Source: Roseiarcus sp036513315 (lineage in GTDB: Bacteria > Pseudomonadota > Alphaproteobacteria > Rhizobiales > Beijerinckiaceae). Taken from it: 64,000 bases of DNA. The notes under the pieces were generated by a model. That model had not been told where the DNA came from. It ran no database searches and saw nothing but the letters and a program-made list of their open reading frames with translations. The number at the start of each line of letters is the position of its first letter. Positions within the stretch are counted from its first letter, which is position 1. Made by a program: the position numbers and the translations under genes. The stretch is from assembly GCA_036513315.1 (NCBI GenBank), contig DATBZF010000098.1, positions 28,040-92,039 on the forward strand. Direction: 5' to 3'. Below are positions 16,053 through 24,223 of this stretch, in pieces.

Positions 16053-16871
16053 TCAATCCTCATAGGAATGCCCTTCGCGCAAGCCGTGCCGGACGCGGTT
16101 GGCGACTTCCAGAAATTCCGGCGTCTCGCGGATGTCGAGGGTGCGGTCGCGCGGAAAACCGCATGCGATGACGTCATGGATGCGCCCGGGGCGCGGCGAC
16201 ATCACGACGATGCGCGTCGACAAGAACACCGCTTCCGGGATCGAATGGGTGACGAACAAGACAGTCTTTTTCGTCACGTCCCAAAGACGCAGCAATTGCT
16301 CGTTGAGCTTGTCGCGAACGATCTCGTCGAGCGCGCCGAATGGCTCGTCCATCAGCAACAGGTCGGGGTCGAAGGACAGCGCCCTGGCGATCGAGGCGCG
16401 CTGCTGCATGCCGCCTGACAATTGCCAGGGAAATTTCTTGCCGAACCCGGTCAGGTTGACGAGCTCGAGACCCCTGGCGACGCGCGCGTCGCGATCGGCC
16501 TTGGGATAGCCCATGATCTCGAGCGGCAGCGCAATATTGCGCGCCACGCTGCGCCAGGGATAGAGCGCCGGCGCCTGGAACACATAGCCATAGGCGCGGT
16601 TGGCGCGCGCTTCTTGTGGGCTCATGCCGTTGACGCGAATGAGGCCTTTGGTCGGCGCCTCCAGGTCGGCGATCGCGCGCAGAAGCGTGGTCTTGCCGCA
16701 GCCTGATGGACCTATGAAGGAGATGAATTCCCCACGCTCGACCGCCAGGTTGATACCGCTCAGCGCCTGCACCGGCCCATCGGCGGTGACAAAGCTGAGC
16801 GACAGATCGGCGACATCGATCACCCGCGCGCCAACGCTGGCCTGGTCATTGGTGGCGAGCGGGCTCAGCAT
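16053..16871 (-). CDS. ABC transporter ATP-binding protein (pyrimidine uptake)
   Basis: 272-residue ATPase of the SsuB/TauB/ThiZ class. Walker A is GPSGCGKTT (54-62), the Q-loop is VFQ (97-99), the signature is LSGGMQQR (151-158), and Walker B is LLLMDEP (171-177) with GALD after it and the switch His in THSIPEA. The ATG at 16871 lies one base after the dihydropyrimidinase stop codon, so the two are translationally coupled. Confidence 0.93.
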   Translation of the reverse strand: MLSPLATNDQASVGARVIDVADLSLSFVTADGPVQALSGINLAVERGEFISFIGPSGCGKTTLLRAIADLEAPTKGLIRVNGMSPQEARANRAYGYVFQAPALYPWRSVARNIALPLEIMGYPKADRDARVARGLELVNLTGFGKKFPWQLSGGMQQRASIARALSFDPDLLLMDEPFGALDEIVRDKLNEQLLRLWDVTKKTVLFVTHSIPEAVFLSTRIVVMSPRPGRIHDVIACGFPRDRTLDIRETPEFLEVANRVRHGLREGHSYED

Positions 16872-16872
16872 A

Positions 16873-18300
16873 TTATCGCGCGACGCCTTTGGCTGCGGTG
16901 TGCTGCTTCCAGGCGGCCAGCGCGCGCGCCTCGGCGGGGAAAGGTTCGCGCCTGACGAATTTGCCGCGTCCCGGCTCGACCTGGATCTTGCCGTCGCGCC
17001 ATGGCACTTCGCCGCGCGACAAGGTGAAGCGCGGCAGGCCTTGCACCTTGACGCCTTCGAAGACGTTGTAATCGATCGCCGAGAGCTGGTTGGCGGCGGA
17101 GATCGTCTTCGACGCCTTCGGGTCCCAGACGACGATGTCGGCGTCGGCGCCCGGCATGATCGCGCCCTTGCGCGGATAAAGGTTGAGGATGCGCGCAATG
17201 TTCGTCGACGTCACCGCGACAAACTCGTTCATCGTCAGGCGCCCGGTGCCGACGCCATAAGTCCACAGCACCGGCATGCGATCTTCCAGGCCTCCAGTCC
17301 CGTTGGGGATTTTGGTGAAATCGTCCTTGCCATAGGCTTTCTGCGCCGTTGTGAACGCGCAATGGTCGGTCGCCACGACATGCAGCGAACCGGCGCGAAG
17401 GCCGTTCCACAAATCGTCCTGGTTCTTCTTGTCGCGGAAGGGCGGCGACATCACGCGCCGCGCCGCATGCTCCCAATCCTTGTTGAAATATTCGCTCTCG
17501 TCGAGAACGAGATGTTGGATCAGCGGCTCGCCATAGACGCGCATGCCCTTGGCGCGGGCGCGCCGGATCGCCTCATGCGCCTGGATGCAGGAGGTATGCA
17601 CGATATAGAGCGGGCATCCCGCCTGGTCGGCGAGCATGATCGCGCGGTTGGCCGCCTCGCCTTCGACTTCCGGCGGGCGCGACAAGGCATGACCCTCGGG
17701 GCCGGTGATGCCGGCTTTGAGATATTTGGCCTGCAGGGACGCGACGACATCGCCATTCTCGGCGTGCACCAGCGGCATCGCGCCGAGTTCGGCGCAGCGT
17801 TGGAACGAGGCGAACATCTCTTCGTCGTTGACCATCAGCGCGCCCTTGTAGGCCATGAAATGCTTGAAGGTCGTCACGCCTTTTTCGACGACCTTGCCCA
17901 TCTCCTCGCGCACTTTGTCCGACCAATAGGTGATGCACATGTGGTAGGCGTAATCGGCGCAGGCGGTCTTGGAACGCCGATCCCAGTCCGCCCACGCCTC
18001 CATCAGCGGCTGGCCATTGCCGGGGATGCAGAAGTCGACGACCATCGTCGTGCCGCCCGAAAGCGCCGCCTTGGTGCCGCTCTCGTAATGATCGGCGGAG
18101 GTCGTGCCCATGAAGGGCATTTCGAGATGGGTGTGCGGGTCGATGCCGCCCGGCATGACGAAGCAATCCGATCCGTCGAGGGTCGTATCCCCCTTCAGAT
18201 TGGGCCCGATCGCCGCGATCTTTTCGCCCTCCACGAGAACGTCGGCCTGGTAGCTGCGATCGGCGGCGACGACGGTTCCGCCTTTGATGACGAGCGACAT
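16873..18300 (-). CDS. Dihydropyrimidinase (D-hydantoinase)
   Basis: Hydrolyses 5,6-dihydrouracil/dihydrothymine to N-carbamoyl-beta-alanine/-aminoisobutyrate, step 2 of reductive pyrimidine degradation. 475 residues of the cyclic amidohydrolase fold. Metal ligands are visible: H56 and H58 (DPHTHLEMPF), the carbamylated lysine K146 in FKHFMAYKG with substrate Tyr Y151, H179 (HAENGD), H235 (HTSC) and D312 (TDHCAF). GGAGA precedes the ATG at 18300. It is the second gene of the operon, after the amidase and before the ABC transporter, which fixes a dihydropyrimidine rather than an industrial hydantoin substrate. Confidence 0.93.
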   Translation of the reverse strand: MSLVIKGGTVVAADRSYQADVLVEGEKIAAIGPNLKGDTTLDGSDCFVMPGGIDPHTHLEMPFMGTTSADHYESGTKAALSGGTTMVVDFCIPGNGQPLMEAWADWDRRSKTACADYAYHMCITYWSDKVREEMGKVVEKGVTTFKHFMAYKGALMVNDEEMFASFQRCAELGAMPLVHAENGDVVASLQAKYLKAGITGPEGHALSRPPEVEGEAANRAIMLADQAGCPLYIVHTSCIQAHEAIRRARAKGMRVYGEPLIQHLVLDESEYFNKDWEHAARRVMSPPFRDKKNQDDLWNGLRAGSLHVVATDHCAFTTAQKAYGKDDFTKIPNGTGGLEDRMPVLWTYGVGTGRLTMNEFVAVTSTNIARILNLYPRKGAIMPGADADIVVWDPKASKTISAANQLSAIDYNVFEGVKVQGLPRFTLSRGEVPWRDGKIQVEPGRGKFVRREPFPAEARALAAWKQHTAAKGVAR

Positions 18301-18337
18301 GTCTAGTTCTCCAAGAATTGGGTGGGGAAGCCGCTTT

Positions 18338-19585
18338 TCACGCCACGATCTCCGCCTTCTCCAGCACCGCATGCATCAGCACATTGGCGCCGGCCGTCGA
18401 CCATTCCTGTTTGATGTCTTCGCTTTCGTTATGGCTGATTCCGTCGACGCAGGGCGTGAAAATCATCGAAGTCGGCGCGACGCGGGCGAGGTAGCAAGCA
18501 TCATGCCCGGCGCCCGAAACGATATCGCGGTGCGAAAGGCCGAGGTGTTTGGCCGCCCGGCGCACCGCGCTGACGCAGCCTTCGTCGAAAGGAACTGGCG
18601 GATAGTAAAAGACCTGCTTGATATCGGCGGTCAGGCCGATCGCGCTTATGATCTTCCCGACGCCTTCTTGCAGCGCGGCGTCCATCTCGCTCAAAGTGGC
18701 GTCAATCGGATGACGGAAATCCACGGTCATGAAAACCTCGCCGGGGATCACGTTGCGCGAATTGGGATAGGGGTTGAGCATGCCGACGGTCGAGACGGCG
18801 AGCGGCGCTTTGGCGAGGCCAATCTGATTGACGAGTTCGACGATTCGCGCGGCGCCGAGCAGCGCATCCTTGCGGCGCGGCATCGGGGTCGAGCCGGCAT
18901 GGCTCTCAAAACCGGTCAGGCGGATTTCATACCAGCGCTGACCCTGGCCATGAGTGACGACGCCGACATCGATCGATTCATCTTCAAGAATCGGTCCCTG
19001 TTCGATATGCAATTCAAAAAAGGCGTGGATCGGCCGGCCGCCGATGGGCTCGCCGCCCTTATAGCCGATGCGCTCGAGTTCATCGCCCAGTTTCTTGCCT
19101 TCGGCGTCGACGCGCGAATAGGCGAATTCTTTGGTATAGGCGCCAGCGAACACCCCCGACGAAATCATCGCCGGCGCATAGCGCGACCCTTCTTCGTTGG
19201 TCCAATTGGCGATCTCGATCGGGCGGCGCGTCTTGATGTTGAGATCGTTGAGCGATCGCACCACTTCCAGCGCGCCCAGGACGCCTAGAACGCCGTCGAA
19301 TTTGCCTCCCGTCGGTTGGGTGTCGAGATGGGAGCCCATCATCACTGGAGCGAGATCATCTTGGACGCCGGGGCGGCGGGCGAACATGTTGCCCATTTCA
19401 TCGACCTTGACGACGCAACCCTCTTTCTCACACCATGTAGTGAATAGCTCGCGCCCCTGCTTGTCGAGATCAGTCAGGGTCAGGCGCTTGCAGCCGCCTT
19501 TTGGCGTGCCGCCAATCTTGGCCATTTCCATGAGCGCGTCCCACAGCCGCTGGCCGTTGATGCGCACATTCGACAGGTCTGACAT
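18338..19585 (-). CDS. N-carbamoyl-beta-alanine amidohydrolase (Zn-dependent, M20 type)
   Basis: Third step of reductive pyrimidine breakdown: N-carbamoyl-beta-alanine to beta-alanine, CO2 and NH3. 415-residue member of the amidase/hydantoinase-carbamoylase family. Metal-site motifs are GSHLDTQPTGGKFDG (H86, D98), NEEGSR (E131, E132), FFELHIEQGP (H193) and AGHDA near the C-terminus, with the dimerisation-domain GFESHAGSTPM and GMLNPYPNSRNVIPG. Related allantoate amidohydrolase and L-carbamoylase cannot be excluded by sequence, but the neighbouring dihydropyrimidinase makes the beta-alanine activity most likely. It is first in the operon, with the RutR-type operator 44-61 bases upstream. Confidence 0.9.
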   Translation of the reverse strand: MSDLSNVRINGQRLWDALMEMAKIGGTPKGGCKRLTLTDLDKQGRELFTTWCEKEGCVVKVDEMGNMFARRPGVQDDLAPVMMGSHLDTQPTGGKFDGVLGVLGALEVVRSLNDLNIKTRRPIEIANWTNEEGSRYAPAMISSGVFAGAYTKEFAYSRVDAEGKKLGDELERIGYKGGEPIGGRPIHAFFELHIEQGPILEDESIDVGVVTHGQGQRWYEIRLTGFESHAGSTPMPRRKDALLGAARIVELVNQIGLAKAPLAVSTVGMLNPYPNSRNVIPGEVFMTVDFRHPIDATLSEMDAALQEGVGKIISAIGLTADIKQVFYYPPVPFDEGCVSAVRRAAKHLGLSHRDIVSGAGHDACYLARVAPTSMIFTPCVDGISHNESEDIKQEWSTAGANVLMHAVLEKAEIVA

Positions 19586-19628
19586 CGCCCCGGGACTCCC
19601 CTCAAAATGCGCTCAACGCTATTATGAA

Positions 19629-19646
19629 TTTGACCAAATGGTCAAA
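19629..19646. promoter_or_regulatory. RutR-type operator between the pyrimidine operon and its TetR regulator
   Basis: TTTGACCA-AA-TGGTCAAA is a perfect 8+8 palindrome and contains the established RutR recognition sequence TTGACCANNTGGTCAA exactly. It lies 44 bases upstream of the amidase start (minus strand) and 168 bases upstream of the regulator's TTG start. On the minus strand its TTGACC could double as a -35 element, with ATAATA-like bases about 14 bases further on, which would allow repression by steric block. Confidence 0.88.
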
Positions 19647-19813
19647 TGCCGCGATCTTGCGCAGGGCGCCGATAATTGGGGCGCCGCGATGATGGGAATT
19701 TCAGAGCGAAGCGGGCGTCGTTTCCGCCAGAGAGAAGACCGGAAAACAAAGACCTGCGCCGCCGGCCGGCTCTCCGCGTCTGCGATCGGGGCGGGAATCG
19801 CGAGGGCCTCTTT

Positions 19814-20437
19814 TTGAACAAGCCGTTGGTAAAATTATCCATCCGCGCCGAAAACGAGCGAATGATACTGGAGGCGGCCGAGGCCGTCTTCGCCGAGCAA
19901 GGTTTCGGCGGCGCGACAACGGCGGCGATTGCGACGCGGGCGGGCGTGCCTAAGGCCAACCTTCATTATTATTTTGCGACCAAGGCGGCGCTTTATCGCG
20001 CCGTGATCGAGCGGGTGCTGACGGCATGGCTGGCGGCCGCTTCTTGCTTTGACGAGAGCGACGATCCGCGCGAAGCGCTGTCGCGCTATATCGGCGCAAA
20101 AATGGATCTCGCCCGCTCGATGCCGCTGGGGTCGCAAATCTGGGCCAGCGAAATCATGCGAGGCGCCCCGGTCATCCAGGATTTTCTCGAAACGACGCTC
20201 GCCGATTGGGTGGAGTCGCGCGGTCGCGTCGTGCGGCGCTGGATCGGGGAGGGGAGGCTGCGGCCGATCGAACCGCGCTATCTCTTCTATATGATCTGGG
20301 CGACGACCCAGCATTACGCCAATGCCGCCCATGAGATTTCGACCCTCGAGAACGGTCGCTCGCTCGACGACGGAAAGTTCGAATCGGCGCGCCGGCAGGT
20401 GATCGAGACGATCGTCGAAGGGGTGATCGTGAGGTGA
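19814..20437 (+). CDS. TetR-family regulator, RutR-like
   Basis: 207 residues with a TetR helix-turn-helix (ILEAAEAVFAEQGFGGATTAAIATRAGVPKANLHYYFATK) and a RutR-like ligand domain (MPLGSQIWASEIMRGAPVI, YLFYMIWATTQHYAN). RutR proteins sense uracil (and thymine) and leave DNA when it binds. The start is a TTG at 19814 with GAGGG 7 bases upstream. The gene diverges from the pyrimidine operon, with an exact RutR-type palindrome in between and a second one at preT. The gene symbol is left blank because its orthology to E. coli rutR needs a tree. Confidence 0.85.
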   Translation: MNKPLVKLSIRAENERMILEAAEAVFAEQGFGGATTAAIATRAGVPKANLHYYFATKAALYRAVIERVLTAWLAAASCFDESDDPREALSRYIGAKMDLARSMPLGSQIWASEIMRGAPVIQDFLETTLADWVESRGRVVRRWIGEGRLRPIEPRYLFYMIWATTQHYANAAHEISTLENGRSLDDGKFESARRQVIETIVEGVIVR

Positions 20438-20516
20438 CCACGCGCCGCCGCCGTGTTATGTGCGCCACGCAAAAATCTATTTGAGCACGCAAAGATTTAT
20501 TTGAGGAAGGGCTATT

Positions 20517-21044
20517 ATGAATTGTCGACTCGCGCGGTTTCGCGCCGCTGCTTATGTTTCCGCCCTGATCGTTCCGTTGGCTTTATGCGCGTCGCCGACG
20601 CTGGCTGCGGGGGCCGGATGTGACGGAGGCAAATGGCCGCTATCGGCGGTTCAGGGCCGGTTTGGCGGAACATTGCCGGCTGTCGCCAACGGCGATTCCT
20701 TGCCGAGGCTCGGCGCCCCGGTGCTGGTGAACCTTTCCGCGCAGGCCGATGTCGCCTTCGTCCATGCGCCGGCCCGCGCGGCAAAGGCCAATCCGGCCTA
20801 TGCGGCGATCGTTAAGCTGGGGCCGGAGCCGGCCGCGACCTATCAGGTCACGGTTTCCGACGGGGCCTGGGTCGACGTGGTCGAGGGCGGCGAAATCGTC
20901 AAGCAATCGGGCTACGTCCATCGCAAGGATTGTCCCGGCGTCGACAAGAGCATCCGCTTCAAGACCGACGGCGGCCCGCTGGCGATCCAGATCAGCGGCG
21001 CTTACGCCAAGACGATCAAGCTCGAGGCGGCGCGCGCTGAGTGA
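20517..21044 (+). CDS. Exported protein of unknown function
   Basis: 175 residues: Sec signal peptide (LARFRAAAYVSALIVPLALCA, cut near LAA at 31), then a beta-rich mature domain: WPLSAVQGRFGGTLPAVANG, ADVAFVHAPAR, AATYQVTVSDGAWVDVVEGG, DCPGVDKSIRFKTDGGPLAI and QISGAYAKTIKLEA. I associate this layout with a set of uncharacterised Hyphomicrobiales exported proteins that are sometimes mislabelled as homogentisate dioxygenase; it has none of that enzyme's iron-binding motif. Two cysteines in the mature part could pair. Confidence 0.6.
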   Translation: MNCRLARFRAAAYVSALIVPLALCASPTLAAGAGCDGGKWPLSAVQGRFGGTLPAVANGDSLPRLGAPVLVNLSAQADVAFVHAPARAAKANPAYAAIVKLGPEPAATYQVTVSDGAWVDVVEGGEIVKQSGYVHRKDCPGVDKSIRFKTDGGPLAIQISGAYAKTIKLEAARAE

Positions 21045-21088
21045 GAAAGACGGCCGCGCGCCATCGCCGGCGACGACGGGTGAGGACG

Positions 21089-21595
21089 CTAGTCCTCCTC
21101 CGTCTTTCGCAAAGTGCAAAGGCGTGAAAGCTGTTCGAGAAACAACTTTCGCTCCGCTGGCGAACCGACCAGAGCGTCGAGGCGCGCCTCATGCGCGGCG
21201 CGGATCGTATGGAATTGTTCGATCGCCGATTGTCCTGTCCTGGTCAGGTGGAGCGCATTGGCGCGTCGGTCAGAGGCGACCTGATGACGCACGACTAGCT
21301 TTCGCCGCTCGAATTCGTCGACCAGCTTGACAAAATTCGACTTCTTGATCCCAAGCGATTGCGCGATCGCCGCCTGCGAGGAGCCGGGATTACGATCGAT
21401 CGCCGTCAGCACCCCATATTGGGAAGGACGAATATTGTGCTCGGCGAACGCGCGGATGAAATCGTCGAAGACGGCAAGCTGCGCGCGCCGAAGCTGATAA
21501 CCGATGACATCGATGAGTGGGGACAAATCAATTGGGCCGGCGGCGTCGCACGCAATCCTCTCGTCCACCTCGTCCAGCATTATGGCTTCCTTCAA
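21089..21595 (-). CDS. MarR-family transcriptional regulator
   Basis: 168 residues. The winged helix is clear: IRPSQYGVLTAIDRNPGSSQ, QSLGIKKSNFVKLVDEFERRKLV, then the wing VASDRRANALHLTRTGQ. MarR dimers bind palindromic operators and are usually released by small aromatic or oxidising ligands; the ligand here is unknown. I take the TTG at 21595 because AAGGAG is 8 bases upstream and the TTG overlaps the TGA of the upstream SIMPL-like frame (TTGA), which suggests coupling; an ATG at 21580 with AAGGAA is the alternative. Confidence 0.82.
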   Translation of the reverse strand: MKEAIMLDEVDERIACDAAGPIDLSPLIDVIGYQLRRAQLAVFDDFIRAFAEHNIRPSQYGVLTAIDRNPGSSQAAIAQSLGIKKSNFVKLVDEFERRKLVVRHQVASDRRANALHLTRTGQSAIEQFHTIRAAHEARLDALVGSPAERKLFLEQLSRLCTLRKTEED

Positions 21596-21985
21596 ACTCT
21601 CAACTCCTTCTTACAACCCGACCTCGCCCTGGCGCCAATATACCCCAGCGCTACCCCAGTTTTACAGCTATTCAAAGAAAAACCGCGCGCGATTGCATTT
21701 TTGCTAGAGTGAATACTCTGTATCGCTTTCTCACGAATGGCGTCGATCTGGTTTCGGCGAGCACCCTCTTCAAAGAACACGTAGTCAAAGCGTTTTACGC
21801 CTTCATCGATCAAAGCGCTCCAAATCTCTCTGACCCTCTTGATATCGCGAATACGCATGGCGATCAGATTGAGGCCCGATATCCGTCAGGATGCCGAGCG
21901 TCTTCGGAACTCTCTCTTCTATGAAATCGGCGCTCAAGTTCGTGGCGATCGTCTGGATATCTTGGTCGTCGATGCCAAGCATCAC
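21592..21985 (-). pseudogene. Broken SIMPL-domain (DUF541)-like gene
   Basis: The minus strand between these points encodes SIMPL-like pieces in different frames. LGIDDQDIQTIATNLSADF, matching the usual 'LGI..KDIQT..L.L.P.Y', is in the first frame up to about 21890. A short DGYRAS (the usual GY.AS.) is in a second frame at about 21870-21885. IAMRIRDIKRVREIWSALID then EGVKRFDYVFF and DAIREKAIQSIH are in a third frame down to the stop at 21592. Two frame changes within about 30 bases, plus a missing N-terminal half and signal peptide, make this a remnant. It leads directly into marR (TTGA overlap), so the pair was probably an operon. A sequencing error could explain the frame changes but not the missing N-terminus. 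Confidence 0.55.
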
Positions 21986-22016
21986 AGATTGGCGTTATGC
22001 GTGCGATTAATGTCGG

Positions 22017-22044
22017 TATATCGTCGATAAAATATCAATGTCAA
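22017..22044 (-). promoter_or_regulatory. Promoter-operator block, copy 1 (SIMPL remnant-marR)
   Basis: Read on the minus strand the block starts with TTGACA and, 18 bases on, has TATACC, an acceptable -35/-10 pair. Between them lies TATCG-A-CGATA, a perfect palindrome in this copy. 25 of the 28 bases recur in the same orientation upstream of the DUF2314 gene (29441-29468). It lies 35-62 bases upstream of the first SIMPL-like codons. The shared operator suggests one regulator for both units, possibly the adjacent MarR protein. Confidence 0.5.
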
Positions 22045-22183
22045 GCAACAATTGACGCCTCGAGGTCGCCGCGGCCCAAGAAAAACCGTGCGTCACGCTA
22101 TCGTCGCAGGAGCGAAAAACTCTTGACGCCTGCCAAGCACGCCGCTAGTTTGCCGGCGTGTTGGACTTTGGGCGGGTGAGACT

Positions 22184-22234
22184 GTGGCTTTGATCCTTAT
22201 CGTATCGACGGCGCTGGAGACGGGACAAGCATAG
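22184..22234 (+). CDS. ilvBN leader peptide (attenuation)
   Basis: GTG-started frame of 16 codons: (M)ALILIVSTALETGQA then TAG, with five consecutive branched-chain codons (Leu-Ile-Leu-Ile-Val) at codons 3-7. A G-rich GGCGGGTGAG precedes the GTG. A pause-type hairpin (CAAGC 22226-22230 with GCTTG 22236-22240) overlaps its stop codon, and an intrinsic terminator follows at 22265. Stalling on these codons when Leu/Ile/Val-tRNAs are scarce would favour read-through into ilvB. Too short for ordinary gene finders. Confidence 0.7.
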   Translation: MALILIVSTALETGQA

Positions 22235-22264
22235 GGCTTGCGATCCCGAATCTGGCGCTACCCG

Positions 22265-22286
22265 AAGGCCCGAGAGGGCCTTTTTT
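22265..22286 (+). terminator. Attenuator terminator upstream of ilvB
   Basis: AAGGCCC-GAGA-GGGCCTT forms a 7-bp stem with a tetraloop followed by a run of T residues (22281-22286, then ATT). It is 80 bases upstream of the ilvB start and 30 bases after the leader peptide's stop, the classical position for a transcription attenuator. No structural gene ends nearby on this strand that would need it. Confidence 0.85.
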
Positions 22287-22366
22287 ATTGCCTAAAATTC
22301 CTCGCAGCCGCTCGTTAACCAAATGGGAAGATCGCGGCATCCCCTAAGAACCGACGGAGCACGGAT

Positions 22367-24139
22367 ATGTCGAAACAGATGACCGGCGCGGAAATGGTCG
22401 TCGAGGCGCTCAAGGATCAGGGCGTCGACGTTCTGTTCGGCTATCCCGGCGGCGCGGTGCTGCCGATCTATGACGCAATCTTCCATCAGAACAAATTGCG
22501 TCACGTGCTGGTGCGCCACGAACAGGGCGCCGCCCATGCGGCTGAAGGCTACGCCCGCTCGACCGGAAAAGTCGGCGTGCTGCTCGTCACCTCGGGACCG
22601 GGCGCGACCAATGCGATCACCGGCCTCACCGACGCCTTAATGGATTCGATCCCGCTCGTGTGCATCACCGGTCAGGTGCCGACCCATCTCATCGGTTCGG
22701 ACGCCTTTCAGGAATGCGACACGATCGGCATCACCCGCAGTTGCACAAAGCATAATTATCTCGTGCGGCGCGTCGAGGATCTGCCGCGCATCCTGCATGA
22801 AGCCTTTTATGTCGCCACCAGCGGGCGGCCTGGTCCCGTCGTGATCGACATACCCAAAGACATTCAATTTGCGAGCGGCGCCTATACGTTCCAGAAAAAC
22901 ATCCAGCACAAGACCTATCGACCGCAGGTCAAGGGCGATCTCGGCCGCATCAAGCAGGCCGTCGAGATGATGGCCAAGGCGCGCAAACCGATTTTTTATA
23001 CCGGCGGCGGAATCATCAATTCGGGACCGACGGCTTCGACCCTGCTGCGTGAACTCGTCCGCCTGACCGGCTTTCCCATTACCTCGACCTTGATGGGGCT
23101 CGGCGCTTATCCCGCCTCCGACAAGCAATGGCTAGGGATGCTCGGGATGCATGGCTCTTTCGAAGCCAACAATGCGATGCATGATTGCGATCTGATGATC
23201 TGCGTCGGCGCGCGCTTCGACGATCGCATCACCGGGCGTCTCGACGCCTTCTCGCCGCATTCGAAAAAAATCCATATCGATATCGATCCGTCCTCCATCA
23301 ACAAGAATGTCAAGGTCGATCTCGGCATTGTCGGCGATTGCGCGCATGTGCTGGAAGACATGGTGCGTTTGTGGCGCACCGGCGCGGCCAAGGCTGATCC
23401 GGCGGCGCTCGCCAAATGGTGGGGCCATATCGATCAATGGCGCGCTAAAAATTCCTTCGCGTTCCGTAATTCGAACAAGATCATCAAACCGCAGCATGCG
23501 GTGCGCCGGCTCTATGAACTGACCAAGGACCGCGACGTCTACATCACGACCGAAGTCGGTCAGCACCAGATGTGGGCGGCCCAACATTTTCATTTTGAGG
23601 AGCCGAACCGCTGGATGACGTCGGGGGGCCTCGGAACGATGGGCTATGGGCTGCCGGCGGCGATTGGCGCGCAGATGGCGCACCCCGATTCACTCGTCAT
23701 CGACATCGCCGGCGAAGCGTCGATCCTGATGAACATGCAGGAAATGTCGACAGCGGCGCAATATCGCCTGCCCGTCAAGATTTTCATCCTGAACAATCAA
23801 TATATGGGCATGGTGCGTCAGTGGCAGGAATTGCTGCATGGCGGACGCTATTCGGAAAGCTACACCGAATCGCTGCCCGATTTCGTCAAGCTCGCCGAGG
23901 CCTATGGCGCGAAGGGCATTCGCTGCTCGGATCCGGCCGACCTCGACGCTGCGATCAAGGAGATGATCGATACCCCCCAGGCGGTGATTTTCGATTGCCT
24001 CGTCGATCAAAAGGAAAACTGCTTCCCGATGATCCCGTCGGGCAAGGCGCATAACGAAATGCTGCTCGCCGACCTCGGCGACGACGCGGGCGTCGAAATC
24101 GGCAATGTCATCGACGAAAAAGGCAAGATGCTGGTGTGA
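22367..24139 (+). CDS. ilvB: Acetolactate synthase large subunit
   Basis: 590 residues. Makes acetolactate from two pyruvates (valine/leucine) or acetohydroxybutyrate from pyruvate and 2-oxobutyrate (isoleucine), using thiamine diphosphate, Mg2+ and FAD. The N-terminal PYR domain has FGYPGGAVLPIYDA and the catalytic Glu E52 in LVRHEQGAAHAAEG. The central FAD domain has GRPGPVVIDIPKD. The C-terminal PP domain has GLGTMGYGLPAAIGA, GEASILMNMQEMSTAAQ (Glu where many members have Asp) and ILNNQYMGMVRQWQ. It is followed by ilvN after 84 bases. Regulated by the leader-peptide attenuator upstream. Confidence 0.96.
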   Translation: MSKQMTGAEMVVEALKDQGVDVLFGYPGGAVLPIYDAIFHQNKLRHVLVRHEQGAAHAAEGYARSTGKVGVLLVTSGPGATNAITGLTDALMDSIPLVCITGQVPTHLIGSDAFQECDTIGITRSCTKHNYLVRRVEDLPRILHEAFYVATSGRPGPVVIDIPKDIQFASGAYTFQKNIQHKTYRPQVKGDLGRIKQAVEMMAKARKPIFYTGGGIINSGPTASTLLRELVRLTGFPITSTLMGLGAYPASDKQWLGMLGMHGSFEANNAMHDCDLMICVGARFDDRITGRLDAFSPHSKKIHIDIDPSSINKNVKVDLGIVGDCAHVLEDMVRLWRTGAAKADPAALAKWWGHIDQWRAKNSFAFRNSNKIIKPQHAVRRLYELTKDRDVYITTEVGQHQMWAAQHFHFEEPNRWMTSGGLGTMGYGLPAAIGAQMAHPDSLVIDIAGEASILMNMQEMSTAAQYRLPVKIFILNNQYMGMVRQWQELLHGGRYSESYTESLPDFVKLAEAYGAKGIRCSDPADLDAAIKEMIDTPQAVIFDCLVDQKENCFPMIPSGKAHNEMLLADLGDDAGVEIGNVIDEKGKMLV

Positions 24140-24167
24140 GCCGGCTGCCTACGGGCACCCCGCGCCA

Positions 24168-24194
24168 CCTTCTCCCCGCAGGGCGGGGAGAAGG
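24168..24194. repeat. Palindrome between ilvB and ilvN
   Basis: 12-bp arms CCTTCTCCCCGC (24168-24179) and their complement (24183-24194) with a three-base loop, in the 84-base gap between ilvB and ilvN. The sequence is of a type widely scattered between genes in GC-rich alphaproteobacteria. It may stabilise the ilvB mRNA end or moderate read-through. Confidence 0.45.
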
Positions 24195-24223
24195 GTTTCA
24201 CTGACTGAGCAAGGACCATAAGC

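Noticed and set aside
16600..18306. 568-codon plus-strand frame opposite dihydropyrimidinase
   Set aside because: Antisense shadow of a gene with clear catalytic residues; long only because of GC-rich third positions.
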